This document shows positions 1 through 10,473 of a DNA stretch of 64,000 nucleotides, one piece after another. The translations under genes were made by a program, and so were the position numbers. Below the pieces are notes generated by a model, which worked only from the letters and a program-made list of their open reading frames with translations, did no database searches and was not told the origin of the DNA. Numbering within the stretch: position 1 is the stretch's first letter; each line of letters opens with the position of its first letter. The stretch is from Phytophthora sp. 'mugwort' (lineage: Eukaryota; Oomycota; Peronosporomycetes; Peronosporales; Peronosporaceae), in contig JAUCEF010000001.1 in NCBI GenBank assembly GCA_033558025.1, positions 3,906,001 to 3,970,000 of the forward strand, in the 5' to 3' direction.

Positions 1-1598
1 GTACGCCAGCCAATGTGCGGGTCATCAGCGCTGGACGGCGCCGGCGGAGGCGGTTTCCATCGCACGGTCTGCCAGTTCGTGGACTGGATGTTCTCGAAGT
101 GGTCCGTCTCGTGCTCATTGTCCAGATGCAAGCGTTGCTTGTAAATAACCAGAGGATCCCGGATAAACAGGTGCGAAATGTGGAGCGCCAGCAGGTGGTC
201 CACGTCTGCGTCGATCAAAGTGTTGTAGGACTCGTCATCGTACGGAACGTCAACGTCGTTGTACTTGTCTGTCGAGGTGTGGGGGTCCTCACCCTGCTTG
301 TGGTTGCAGATAAACGTCGAGATGCCTTCGTAGCGAGACTTGGGTAAACGCTTCACGCCATTGCCGGCCATCTTGGCATATTTCGCCTTGTTCTCTGAAT
401 CCGTCGGAGCCCGGGCTTCTCCCAGTTCCTGGGGCGTACGGTCGTCCACCGCAGCGGAAATCGTGGCCCAACGCACATCCGTGTCAGCCAACCGGCCCTT
501 GAGGATGGGGGTAGCAGCCGTCAGTGCCAGCAGAATCGGTGAAAGAACTCCCAGGTGGTCGTACAAGTGTCTCGATTCGCCTACATTCTTCGCCTGAAAA
601 GTCACTTGTAGACAGCACATGCCCATGCCGAAGGCCATGGCGTCCATGTGGATGAAACCCGGGTACGGCTCCGCCTTGTGGTCCGGGTCCACAATCGAGA
701 GCTTGCGAATCGACTTGGGCTCGTTGTTCAGCGTCTTCCTCTGCATAGCAAGCAGCGGTGGCGACTTGGCCTCAGCATTGCCCTCCGAATTCGACGTCGA
801 GCTCGGGGATGTCGGGGCCGATCCGTACGGACTCGTCGACGGCGTGTCCCTCTTTGACTCATACTTAGGGCGCGACCTCTCTGCGTTCCAAGTAGCCTGC
901 TCTTCCTCCTGTCTCGCCTCTGTATAAATGTCCCGGAAGATCGGGACGCGGATGTCCACCTTCCGGGTGCGACGTTGGCGGATATTCCTCGTCAACGTGG
1001 CGAAGCGCGGATGTGGATTAATGACAGCGTCGCTGACGTAGTCCGACATGGCCACAGGGCCGTGTGGTTGGCTAGACGGCACCGTGAAGTCTCCGACGCC
1101 CATCATAGGGAAAGCCGTGACGGACGGCGCGATCTCGTCCTCGTTCAGAAGCGCCAACAGCCGCGCCCGACGCAATCGCATGTTGCCCTCGACCTTGCGC
1201 AGGTCGCTGGTAAAGCCACCGTAAGGGGCGCTAGGAGTGCCTTCAATCATCCATGCGCCATACTCAGGCACCCAGTTGCAGCCATCAACGTACAGCCCGG
1301 CAGCAGCAGCGGTGGGGCTAGCGGGATCGCGGCCCTGCTCCTTGGACTTCTTCTCCTTGGCCTGCAGCTGGTGCAAGATCTCGGCGCCGCGTAGCGCCAG
1401 ACGCGCGCGCTTCGTCTCTTTATCCATGTGGAAGACGCCATACTCGAGCTCATCGCCCCATTTGAGCTCGTCGCCCTCAATGTCCTTGACGCGGTTGTAC
1501 GTGTGCAGGAACTGGTCGATGCCTTGGGTGCGCACGTGCTGTAGCCATTCCAGAGCGTCCGGCCAGTCCAACGGGCTGCCCTCGACGAGCAATCCCAT
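1..1598 (-). CDS. GCLC: glutamate-cysteine ligase catalytic subunit (3' end outside window)
   Basis: The minus strand is open from an ATG at 1598 to the window edge, giving 532 codons without a stop. The enzyme joins glutamate and cysteine with ATP in the cytosol, the first and limiting step of glutathione synthesis. The start (MGLLVEGSPLDWPDAL), the region around residues 45-55 (KWGDELEYGVF), the run at about 200-225 (PRFATLTRNIRQRR, then VDIRVPIF) and the signature around residue 321 (MAFGMGMCCLQVTFQ) match the eukaryotic GCLC family. The family is usually about 640-720 residues, so roughly 150 C-terminal residues are missing here. A low-complexity Ser/Pro/Glu-rich stretch at about residues 226-312 sits where animal enzymes have a shorter linker. 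The strand has no intron in this part. Identification is firm; the C-terminus cannot be judged. Confidence 0.95.
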   Translation of the reverse strand, partial: MGLLVEGSPLDWPDALEWLQHVRTQGIDQFLHTYNRVKDIEGDELKWGDELEYGVFHMDKETKRARLALRGAEILHQLQAKEKKSKEQGRDPASPTAAAAGLYVDGCNWVPEYGAWMIEGTPSAPYGGFTSDLRKVEGNMRLRRARLLALLNEDEIAPSVTAFPMMGVGDFTVPSSQPHGPVAMSDYVSDAVINPHPRFATLTRNIRQRRTRKVDIRVPIFRDIYTEARQEEEQATWNAERSRPKYESKRDTPSTSPYGSAPTSPSSTSNSEGNAEAKSPPLLAMQRKTLNNEPKSIRKLSIVDPDHKAEPYPGFIHMDAMAFGMGMCCLQVTFQAKNVGESRHLYDHLGVLSPILLALTAATPILKGRLADTDVRWATISAAVDDRTPQELGEARAPTDSENKAKYAKMAGNGVKRLPKSRYEGISTFICNHKQGEDPHTSTDKYNDVDVPYDDESYNTLIDADVDHLLALHISHLFIRDPLVIYKQRLHLDNEHETDHFENIQSTNWQTVRWKPPPPAPSSADDPHIGWR

Positions 1599-2700
1599 GG
1601 TGCGGACGGAGCTTGGATCACTTGAGCGCCGACTGGGGAATTGGAATCTGCGGTGGAGTGAGTGGAGCGCACGGACGAACGTGACAGCTATGTCCCGTGT
1701 GATGCGGCGAATGACGCCGATTGGGCGGAACAGATGGAAGGATAAGTAGTAATGACATGATATTAGTACTACAATCCGAATATTCATCAATAATACCTTC
1801 TCTAATATGTGTCAGAAAATATTTCCAATTTTGATCAAAGAACAACGTCCATAACTTAGTTTGGACGAAGCATCGCAGGAGGTTTAAACCTACTGGTAGT
1901 ACCATACTTTGGACCCAGCTTAAGAAGACCCAAAATGGCGTTCTGGAAAGTCACGGGCTATAAGTTGCTGCCGGCCGACAAAATTATAACATGTGTAGTA
2001 TACCTCGAGGTAGTATACATACGAAATGTGCAAGTACTACTATAATTTGATGACGCGATCACAAAGCGGCCTGCGATACGCTGTTAGTTTTGGCCAATCC
2101 AGTAACTGTAGGTGTAGGGGATCCGTCCTATTTGGCTGACGCAATCTTACCACACGCCACATAAACATTTGTACTGTGGGACCTATCTACTGCTTTGAAT
2201 TGATGGTCTTGACGCTGTGTCCTGAAATTGTCGGTGCTGAAAGTGCGATCGGTTTGAAACTACACTGTACCGAGTAATTAGAATCGCGTTGCGATTCTAA
2301 TACGTGAAAATGGAAGGTAAATATGAGTTGCGTTTTGAGTAGCCGGATCACGCCAGGCTTCATAAGGAATGCGACCATTGGCATGCTCCAACGGACAATG
2401 GAGATGAGTTGGGTGAATACTTCTGAGCTCACTGCACCAGTCTGCTTCGATCGAGGTCGAATTTCGTCAAGTGCTATGTAGCGACACCAAATAAAGTGCG
2501 AGTCTCAGTGACGACTCCAGCGTTGCTGTCAAATGAGCAATCGGACAATTCAGCAGGACGAGACCGGTGTTGAAGCGCTACAGTACGTGCGTGATGGGAA
2601 TGTAGTGCACCCTTTTACTCGCGTGGATGGCAATGGGATCGTAAACAATTCTAATCTATTCATCGGGTTGAGTGACTTTGGGTGGTTGTCACAGCGTCAC
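1599..2700. other. intergenic region between GCLC and the membrane sulfatase gene
   Basis: I see no coding region in this stretch. It must hold the GCLC promoter and the 3' end of the sulfatase gene. Around 1997-2022 there is a short imperfect repeat of the motif GTAGTATAC on both sides of CCTCGAGG. The short open frames here have no recognisable content. Confidence 0.6.
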
Positions 2701-5337
2701 CTACTGTCGCGGGCTGCACGTAGGCTGCAGCAAACACCTGTTGTCCCAGCGATTTTTAAAGTATGCGTTGAGGGCGCGGCCGTCGTCGCAGATCCGCAGC
2801 AGTTCGCGTACGCGCTCGTCCGAGAGGTCGCCCATGATGTCGTGCTCTTGACGCGGATCGCGCTGCGTGTGATAGGCGCGTACTGCGTCTGATCCGTCAG
2901 CGAAGAAGTGGAGGCGGATGTCACCGACCACCGCCGCAAGGTTCGTCGCCGGGTTGTTGCTAAAGACTACGCGCTTGCCGACGCCCTTAGGCGGCATACG
3001 CTTCAGTGAACGGCCAATGCTGGTCTGCAGTAGACCTCCCACGGGCAACCCGACAATGTCCGCCAGCGTGTTAAGAATGTCCGTCTGCGAGGCAGCGTCG
3101 TCAATCACCACCGGGGTCTGGATTCGGCCCTCGGCGATAATTGCGCCAGCGACTCGAGATGTGGCGATCTGGTCCTGCTCGGGTGTTCCACTGCCACGCT
3201 CAGGGGCCTGGCCGTGATCTCCCACCACTATTACAATGGTGTCTTTCAGTACATTGTCCTTCTCCATTTGCTCCATAAATCGACCGAATACCATATCCGA
3301 GAAGTAGCGCATCTGGACGTAGTCGCGGATTAGCTCCTCGTGTTCGTGGCCTCTGTATAAAGGCGCAAATTTCTCCATCTCGACTCGATGCTCAGTCACG
3401 TACCGGAAGAACCAGTCAGGTCGCTCATGGAACGGCACGTGGCTTGAAATCGTGTAATGCGTTACAAACCACGGATTTGTCGATACAGTGGTGACTGGGA
3501 GTGGTTTCTCGGTCTCATTGCTAGCTGTTTTCCTCTTGGCTGCAGCGGCGTCACGCCCAGCTTGCTGCTTGGCCACGTTCTGGGCAAACTGTCGAGTGCG
3601 AAGAATATGGGAAAGCGCCGTGTACGACAAATCGTCGTGAATCCCCCAGTACGTGAGCATGTGATTTCCTTCGGACCAATCATCAAGCTTGAGCTCGTTC
3701 TCAATGATGTCCACGAGCCCCCAACGATCTAGTACGGTATCGAACCCGTGCGCAGGCAGGAATGTGTTCCAGTCGTCGTAGTCTGTACGTGTACCTGTAG
3801 TGAAGATGGTGTCGTAGCCCTTAGCTTTAAAGAGATGTGGCAAGCCTGTGAGGTTAGTGTCCAAGCGACCCGAGGTTGTTCCCGTCTCCGTCACACTATC
3901 GTACGGCATCTGTCCAAAAAGTAGTGTCTCAATCGACCGACTTGTCCGCCATGTAGACCAGAAATTCCGCAGCGCCACGCCTCGAGACGCCCACCGGTCG
4001 AAGTTGGGCGTCAACGTCACATTTGGCGGTAACAACGACGCAGTCGCAGCCTCCACCTCTTCCTTAAGAGCACCATTATTCAACAAGAACCGGGAGTCTT
4101 GCATCCGGAAAGATTCCATCACTAGCAACAGCACATTTGGCTGTTCATCACGTTTAACCTTGATGTCAAATGCCAGTGGACCGTCGAAAGCCAGCGCGCG
4201 GCGGTACAGCGAGTCCTCGTCAAAAATCTGGGAAAGCTCGGTTTCTTGCTCAATGAACTTGCTCATTGGTTTGCTGCTGACGGAGCTATGACTCGGCTCC
4301 GCAACAAATTGGACACCAGCACCCAATCGCATAGGTTCGCTTAGCACTGGGTTAAGAGCGATCAACCCCACTACAGTCGGCAATGTATTTGCCAGCGCGA
4401 ATGTAGCGAAGAAGAAAGCCAATACAAGCAGGAATAGCACGCTTCGAGGAGTTAATCGAAACGATGCGTCTCGTAGACATGAACAATCGTCATCCTCGTC
4501 GTCGCTTTCATCCGAATCTTCCGAATCCTCAGATGATTCATCGTCATCTTCCTTGTCGTCATGCGAGCGCTTGTAGTCGCTTGCCGCGATGCCCATAGAG
4601 ACACAGAGCTGATACAGCCAACTGCGATGCAGAAACCGCAGCACGTCCCAGTCCATGAGGTTGATCCAACATGCTCCGAGCAACCCAACAGAAATGGCTA
4701 ACCCCACCGTGAAAAACATGGTCCAGAAGAGCACCCACCACTCCGCAGCATCAACCTCCAGCTCGCCTGCAGCATCTCGTTCGCGGAAGTACATGGCGAC
4801 AAAGTCGGCTGAGAACCGCATTTTGCGTGCTCGCAGGAACACCGAGTCCAGACATAATCCACCGGTTGTTAGTAGAAATACTACGGTATACACCGCCAAC
4901 CGTCCGAACTGTTCCGTGAGTATCACAGCTTCCGTCCACGCAGGAGCTTCTGTCTCATCGTCGTAGCTCTGCAATTCCTGCTCCACGTCAGCTGTTTTCA
5001 TCTTCTCAGCTTCTCGCTGCTGTCTACGTCTAAGCGTCCGCTTGTGACGCTCCGTTGGGGACTTGAGCGTGAGATAATCGAAGAACCAGAGCACCCCGAG
5101 CATGACGACACAGACACAGAGGTCCTCCATGACACCGAGCAGCAGCCCGAGCAGTGCCACCCACCACGTCTGCTGCCAGGCGTTGGCCCACTTGTCCAGT
5201 AGCACGGGCAACGTCCACAGCCGCGTGACACCTCCGTAGCCCAGCAAGGCCGTAGCCAGCATCGCCCAGTCCGTCCAGCGGTGCAGACGCAGGTAGACGG
5301 TAGCGTGCACCCAGCGACTGAGATGGGAGCGCAGCAT
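2701..5337 (-). CDS. membrane sulfatase / LTA-synthase-like alkaline phosphatase superfamily protein
   Basis: This intronless frame encodes 878 residues. Five or six hydrophobic segments lie in the first 330 residues (about 20-45, 60-85, 145-170, 200-225 and 298-330). A Ser/Asp/Glu-rich acidic loop separates the last one, at about 259-285. The C-terminal half is a sulfatase-fold domain. NVLLLVMESF at about 398 gives the first metal-binding Glu. WRTSRSIETLLFG at about 460-473 holds the nucleophile Thr/Ser. HVPFHERP near 632 and VVGDHG near 703 give the His and Asp-His metal ligands. The order matches bacterial lipoteichoic acid synthases and phosphoglycerol transferases, so the catalytic domain probably faces the ER lumen or cell exterior and acts on a phospho- or sulfo-ester. 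The substrate cannot be read from the sequence. The ATG at 5337 is the first in frame. Confidence 0.85.
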   Translation of the reverse strand: MLRSHLSRWVHATVYLRLHRWTDWAMLATALLGYGGVTRLWTLPVLLDKWANAWQQTWWVALLGLLLGVMEDLCVCVVMLGVLWFFDYLTLKSPTERHKRTLRRRQQREAEKMKTADVEQELQSYDDETEAPAWTEAVILTEQFGRLAVYTVVFLLTTGGLCLDSVFLRARKMRFSADFVAMYFRERDAAGELEVDAAEWWVLFWTMFFTVGLAISVGLLGACWINLMDWDVLRFLHRSWLYQLCVSMGIAASDYKRSHDDKEDDDESSEDSEDSDESDDEDDDCSCLRDASFRLTPRSVLFLLVLAFFFATFALANTLPTVVGLIALNPVLSEPMRLGAGVQFVAEPSHSSVSSKPMSKFIEQETELSQIFDEDSLYRRALAFDGPLAFDIKVKRDEQPNVLLLVMESFRMQDSRFLLNNGALKEEVEAATASLLPPNVTLTPNFDRWASRGVALRNFWSTWRTSRSIETLLFGQMPYDSVTETGTTSGRLDTNLTGLPHLFKAKGYDTIFTTGTRTDYDDWNTFLPAHGFDTVLDRWGLVDIIENELKLDDWSEGNHMLTYWGIHDDLSYTALSHILRTRQFAQNVAKQQAGRDAAAAKRKTASNETEKPLPVTTVSTNPWFVTHYTISSHVPFHERPDWFFRYVTEHRVEMEKFAPLYRGHEHEELIRDYVQMRYFSDMVFGRFMEQMEKDNVLKDTIVIVVGDHGQAPERGSGTPEQDQIATSRVAGAIIAEGRIQTPVVIDDAASQTDILNTLADIVGLPVGGLLQTSIGRSLKRMPPKGVGKRVVFSNNPATNLAAVVGDIRLHFFADGSDAVRAYHTQRDPRQEHDIMGDLSDERVRELLRICDDGRALNAYFKNRWDNRCLLQPTCSPRQ

Positions 5338-5751
5338 TATTTTCAGCTAGTCGCGTCTTGCGGAGTCGAGGACGCACTCGAGTAGAGAGGGTCGTTGGAC
5401 TGTCCAGCGCTAGAACCTCAGCATGCGCACGGCGATGCTGACTGAGGAAGAGACAGTGTTTGGCTTGAAATGTGAAAAATATTATTAATTAGTAAATGTT
5501 TTGAAAGAGGTTGCAATACTAGATATGCTTATACAGGTATTATAATACATGCATTTGAATTGGAGTTGCCGTATGTATTTGGTTCTGTCAGCCGAAAAGC
5601 AAAAGTCTTTATGATTGACTAAAATAATTGGTACACCGTACCAAGCTTTGAAATTTGTGTTCCAGCACGCTATGACTGGAACACCAGCACGAGGTTTTCC
5701 AAGTCTAGCACAATTGCGCCATAACCACAAAGTCGAGAAAGCACACCGCAA
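5338..5751. other. upstream region of the sulfatase gene
   Basis: This stretch holds the sulfatase gene's 5' flank and then AT-rich sequence from about 5470. I see no convincing gene. The overlapping open frames at 5485-5937 on the minus strand have no recognisable domain. Confidence 0.5.
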
Positions 5752-5958
5752 ATGAAACGGACCCACACAAAGCGTCCGTTGCAGTCCGTGCGGTTGTTGA
5801 GCGTGTGCGCCAGCGCCGCCATCGTGGCAACGGCGGATAAGGGCAGCTTGCACGCACCACACTCGGGGGCCACCTCCATCTTCGCCTCCACTACATTCGA
5901 GCAGGCAATGCGACTCAAGAAGCCCGACTGGTTTCATAAGAAATCTGATATACTATAA
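5752..5958 (+). pseudogene. possible N-terminal fragment of a PIF/Harbinger-type transposase
   Basis: The 68-codon frame ends in RLKKPDWFHKK. The same DWFHKK block occurs in a longer relic on the minus strand at 10973-11293, followed there by RCDQTPFLRIYKIV, which resembles the start of Harbinger transposases. The frame stops directly after the shared block. This is probably a decayed end of a related element; the assignment is by the shared block only. Confidence 0.3.
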
Positions 5959-6769
5959 AGCCTTATTCCTTCGTAAATTCAAGGAGGTGGAGGGATCGTC
6001 GCAGCGCCTTCCAACAGCTGACAGCAAGGCGCCTCAAATTAAATAGGTAGCTCTAACTAAGCATTATCTAGCTGTAGGGAGCACGTGACCAGGCAGCCAG
6101 TGTGATCTATCTCTGAAGTCCCGCGGCCCCGTGCAGTTGTCTACATAAACAATACGCTCGATGTGCTGGTCAAAAATGCGAAGCTGACTGTCATGCATGC
6201 CAAGTCTAGAAAGGCACCGACTCAATAGTAATTTCACACGCTGAGATGCAGTGACCACCCAAAGAGCTGGGTGGCCACATAAGGTGAGACATGATGACGA
6301 GGCCGGGCGAAGACGAGGCCCATCCATTCCGCAGCGCCCGCCCTCGCTTCCCCTGCCTCACTTCCAGACTTTCCAAGAAGCGGGGAAGACCCGAGGCGCT
6401 CATGACGACAGCGGCGGCCCACGATTCACTGCGGCGCCTACGGCTCGTGCGACGGCGATGCGAGGACGACAGCGGCGGCTCGCAATGACGGTGGCGCTTT
6501 ACGGCCCGTGCATGGCCGGCTCAGCGGCGTCGGGGCCAAGAAGAATCTGGCATTCGCGGCAAGGAGTGATGTGCGTAGACCCCCGGAGCTGATCCGGCTT
6601 GTGCGGAGCGAGCTGACGTGCCTTGGCCTTGTACCGCTCCAGCTGAGAGCCGCCGAGACCCGGGCTGGTATAGGTACTGTAGCAAGCCCACTTCGGCGAC
6701 GCATAGCTTGAATAGAAAGTGTGTATTAGGATGGAATTATGTGAAGCTGATGCCGTAATTGCTTCTCTT
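5959..6769. other. GC-rich non-coding stretch
   Basis: Several short open frames overlap on both strands between 6064 and 6711. This is what GC-rich DNA gives by chance, and none has a recognisable domain. I see nothing further I can support. Confidence 0.4.
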
Positions 6770-7243
6770 TCTGCTCTGTCTTAATCCTCTTCCACTTCCG
6801 CCTCGAGGTAGCGGGGCTCGACGCGAGTTCACTAGCACTTGCGATACTTGCGAATCTCGCCAGACGGCAGATTGATGGGGCTCTCACGTGGGTTCCCAAG
6901 ATGTAAGGAAAATCACGCGGCTGTTGACCCTCTCGTCCGCAAGAATGGTCCGCATCTGGTATGTTGGGCGTCCAACGAGATCGACGCCAGATGGAAGCAC
7001 CCATTCTGCTGCGTCTGCATTTTCTCTCTTGGCGGCTGCTTCAATGAGCCAGGCTTTCGTGATGCGGGCATAGGGCACCGCAGCCAGCAGTTGGGGAACG
7101 GCCGATCCCACGCTGGTAGTGAGGCCTCTCTCGACGAGGCCCCACGTCTTCAGGTACCGTGCGGCTGCTTCGTCCAGCCTGTCCCACCCGCGCTCACGCA
7201 GATGTTGCTTGCACCAATCGAGAATAGGGTGAAAGTGCTTCAA
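6770..7243 (-). pseudogene. decayed transposable-element protein with a chromodomain-like end
   Basis: The frame reads from 7243 as a mostly alpha-helical stretch (GWDRLDEAAARYLKTWGLVE near its start) and reaches FLTSWEPT. A TGA follows where the pattern FLTSWEPTWEP, typical of chromodomain-like ends of retroelement polyproteins, would need TGG. The same frame stays open for about 24 more codons after the stop. That fits a single G-to-A nonsense change in a once-longer protein. I do not recognise the family with confidence. Confidence 0.35.
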
Positions 7244-7475
7244 TGTCTGTGGGCTGGTCTACGGGCAAACTCAAGATTGGCACCCTACTGCAGCTGCTCG
7301 CAGATTGTTGCGGGCATCAGACTTTTACGCCCAAGACATTCCGGGAAGAAACCGAAGCAACCCCAGCTTAAGGTTAGGGTCAAGGAGTTTCGTTAGCGCG
7401 AACTACTTGTCGATATGAATCCCAGCCGATCCAGCATCCAGTTTCTGCGGGTTTCAACAAACCCCGACGTTATCC

Positions 7476-7839
7476 GTGTGCTTTCACGTGGTTGCGTCTG
7501 CGTGTATCTACCTGAGTTGGGTCACAGCCGAGAAGCTGCTCCTGTTTCAGCCCAAATGGGAGCCAAGTATGCGCGCATGGAGCTACAGGGGTAGCCGGAG
7601 TGGTTGGAGCGTCGATGTGGTCGCACGTACGTGCGGCTGTAAGTACTTTTTCAAGTTTGCTGTGTGCATTCATGTACTATTCGGTCTACAGCTCAAGAAA
7701 GAATTACACGGGCCTCGACGGCAAACAGACACTGGTGAACAGCTCCGTCCCACGCAAGCGTCGCCATGCTACGGCTGTGAGCACTAGAGTGACCCCTGGT
7801 CGGCCGCTTACTAACGATCACGCGCTTTCTACTGAGTAA
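7476..7839 (+). pseudogene. MULE transposase C-terminus with SWIM zinc finger (fragment)
   Basis: The plus strand encodes WSVDVVARTCGCKYFFKF followed by VCIHVLFGLQ. This is a SWIM zinc finger (CxC, then CxH) of the kind found near the C-terminus of Mutator-like transposases. One frameshift later (frame beginning 7600) a basic tail ends at HALSTE. The DDE core of a MULE lies next to it at 7930-9300 but on the opposite strand, so either the C-terminal part was inverted or two elements were brought together. Confidence 0.6.
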
Positions 7840-7929
7840 TGCTGCTAGTAGCCTATACAGTGTTTCTGCAACTACCAAAATTATTAATGCAACGCATTAC
7901 CTCTTCTCATGTTTCCTTTAAAGAAGAAA

Positions 7930-9300
7930 CTCACACTAATGAAACCAACGTGTTTTTTGAGGAAGGTCTGAAAGGTCACTTTCCGAAGAGCTGCAATGGC
8001 GCCGACCGCATGTAGTCCCTCCCGCTTGATCAGCCGGTTAGACTGTTCAACCGGGTTGTTCGTTGTCGCGTATCCACTCGGTATGTGGAAGCACTGCCAG
8101 CGGTTAAACGCGCTCCTAACTCACACGTGCCCAATATAACTCCGAAAACCGGCGAGCTAAGTATTATGCGACCACTTTGCCAGCGTAACTTTCACCATCT
8201 GGCCGTAGACGACTTGACTTTCAGCAAAATGCAGAGCGTAGATGTCAGCGACGACTATCTCTCAAAAGTTTTACGGCACACCCTTCAGCTTCTCGTGGAC
8301 CTTGGCCATGACGTGGTAGAAACACATAAGGTACGCGTAATCCAAGTCCACTCCGAAGACGCGACCATAGGCGTTTTGCTGGGTGACCTCTGCGTCTGCC
8401 ATGATGTATCGTACCTGAAGCTGCTGGACGGATACGGCCGTGAACGCCTTGCGAAGAGCCATTAACGTTTTCACGTACAGTGACTCCAGCCGTTGAGAGC
8501 TGATCAACAGCGCAACCAGATGGAACGAGGCACCTATCCGACATGCCACAAACGACGACTGGCTAAACCATCTCATTGAGCTTAAAGGTAGAGTCCATGT
8601 GGAACACGAAGGATGCTGGATCACGCGCCACATTGAGAAGATGCCGCTTGGAAGTGGGACCAGCCAGAAATGGGTTCTCGTCGGATCCGTTACCGACATC
8701 TGGCTTCTCTTCGACGCCTCGTTCCATCTGAATGAAAATGGCTGCGTGTCGGTCGTTGTGGGGCCGTATAGCATTGCTCGATCTGGTTGAGGACGTCGTC
8801 GCACCGGTCGTTGCGGTGCAGCTTGGTCTTGATGAAGTGGATGCTAAACCATTGGACTTTGCGCAGCAACGGCAACTCGTTCTCTGCCAGACCAAAGCAC
8901 CGAGCCATCTCCATGCGAATGCAAGCCGAATTCAACCCTTGCGTCGCCATTTCGCGCCGTAGTCTATCAAGCTTGGGGTAAGCTGTGGCTTGCAAGGCGC
9001 GCTGATGGAGAGTCTCATGGCCGCCCGTTTCCAGGATCGTCACTCGCTTGGTTTCTATGTAGCTGCCTTGCATGTTTCCGAGGAACACCTCAGCAACTGG
9101 TAGCGCACCTTGTGCGGGCGGGGAAGGGTACACACGACACACGGAACCAGGTGGCTCTTGACGATGAGAAGGACTTCATGTCCTCCATGAGCTGGGAGTC
9201 CTCGCGAGGCATGCCGCTGCAAACACAGTTGTCCAGCTGTACGTTGGGGCCATCTTAGATTGGTGTCGGTAGTGGCGCTAATGCTCGACGTTCTGCGGTT
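7930..9300 (-). pseudogene. MULE (Mutator-like) transposase relic, DDE core
   Basis: Fragments in different minus-strand frames follow the order of a Mutator-like transposase. A Cys-containing N-terminal region lies near 9140-9250. KLDRLRREMATQGL and similar linker residues lie at 8690-9142. FHMDSTFKLNEMV (8563-8895) carries the first catalytic Asp. FHLVALLISSQRLESLY leads to IMADAEVTQQNA (8271-8804), which has the second. GYATTNNPVEQSNRLIKRE is at about 8030-8080. At least three frameshifts or stops break it. The SWIM finger expected after the last segment is missing on this strand. Confidence 0.7.
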
Positions 9301-9545
9301 TCAAGTATGAGTATTATCGCTGCCAGACTAAAGGCAGGATCGAGCTCACGTGCACGGCGTACTATTGGATAAAAACTGGCTTCGTTCTCGCCAACGTTTC
9401 GCCAGATTTGACTGGTGTAGATTCCCTTGCAAATCGTATGTCCTTGTGGAGCAAGGTGTGCTCCCCGTTTATTGGATGTGCTGAAAGACCAGCTTTATGG
9501 GGATGTCCATCTTCTTATGTGACATAATAATCTGTGTGACACACC

Positions 9546-10253
9546 GTGATTTTCGGTTCTGTCAAAGGTACCATGCCGCGAAAGGATCCAAAGTTATGGC
9601 TCTTTCCCGGGGTCGTACGTGCACTCGACGGAACTTTAATCCCACGGCCTCGGAATTTTACCGCAAAGACTTCCCTTTGCCAGCATTCACGTCTCTATCT
9701 ATCCGCGCCGGTTCAAACAACGCCCAGTCTTTATGGGACGGATAAGTTTCCATCAATGGTAAGGCATCAGTTTAGTATTGAAATTTGTCTGCTCTGTCCC
9801 TAATAATAAGTTGCATTTTATTAGGTTGGCGTCGTACACCCTTCACCCCAAGCATCTTCGTAGTGACGCCGCGTACAACTTATGAGGACACCTTTGGACT
9901 CCATTTCCTGAGAGCGAAACCGCGGAGGACCAGCGCAAACGCACGTATAACTACAAATACTCGCGCACAATATTCGCGGTAGAAATAACGCCTTCGGAAG
10001 GCTCAAAAACCGATTTCGAATATTGCTAGGTAGGTTAGTGCAGAAGCCATCGAAGACAATCTGCAATGCGATCGTCAGCTGTGTCTTGTTGCACAACAAG
10101 CTGCTAGTAATGGGCGACAGCTACACAGTTTCGCCCAATGACCTGCTCCGCCTAGAACCTCGTGCTCGACAAAAGGATATTTTACCGATCCGGGGCAAGC
10201 ACCGTCCTACAAAGAACGAAAATGAATGCGATGTACTTCGCTTCGTATTATGA
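9546..10253 (+). pseudogene. PIF/Harbinger transposase relic (DDE_Tnp_4 type)
   Basis: The plus strand reads LFPGVVRALDGTLIPRPRNF at about 9600-9660, the GxxxAIDGT block with the first catalytic Asp of Harbinger transposases. After several breaks it gives YNYKYSRT and EGSKTDFEYC at about 9940-10020, resembling the conserved ARxxVExAFGRLKxRFRIL region. It then gives NAIVSCVLLHNKLLVMGD at 10023-10253, the C-terminal helix. The middle of the protein is lost to stops, so the element cannot move itself. Confidence 0.7.
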
Positions 10254-10473
10254 AACGAAGTGACATTGCAGTCATTTTCGTCGGTACATTCTAGTAAGCA
10301 AAACAATCCCCAACAATTTGCATATCAATTGTTCCTTTCTGCATGGTAGTGCATTCCTTTTCGTTAGTGGCCCGTGGCAATAACCTTAATTGGATTTACT
10401 CGCTAGCAGGTCTCGCATAAGATGCAACTGTATCTACTGGAACTACCAATTGCTTCGCGCTGCTCGGTCACTG

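Noticed and set aside
1997..2022. GTAGTATAC repeated around CCTCGAGG
   Set aside because: It is imperfect and short, with no gene start near enough to suggest a role.
2533..2892. 119-residue open frame on the plus strand
   Set aside because: It overlaps the end of the membrane sulfatase gene on the other strand and has no domain; it is a shadow frame.
3848..4291. 147-residue plus-strand frame inside the sulfatase gene
   Set aside because: It lies fully antisense to the catalytic domain and shows no domain of its own.
6206..6711. Several overlapping Arg/Pro-rich frames
   Set aside because: GC-rich DNA open in several frames at once, with no conserved block.
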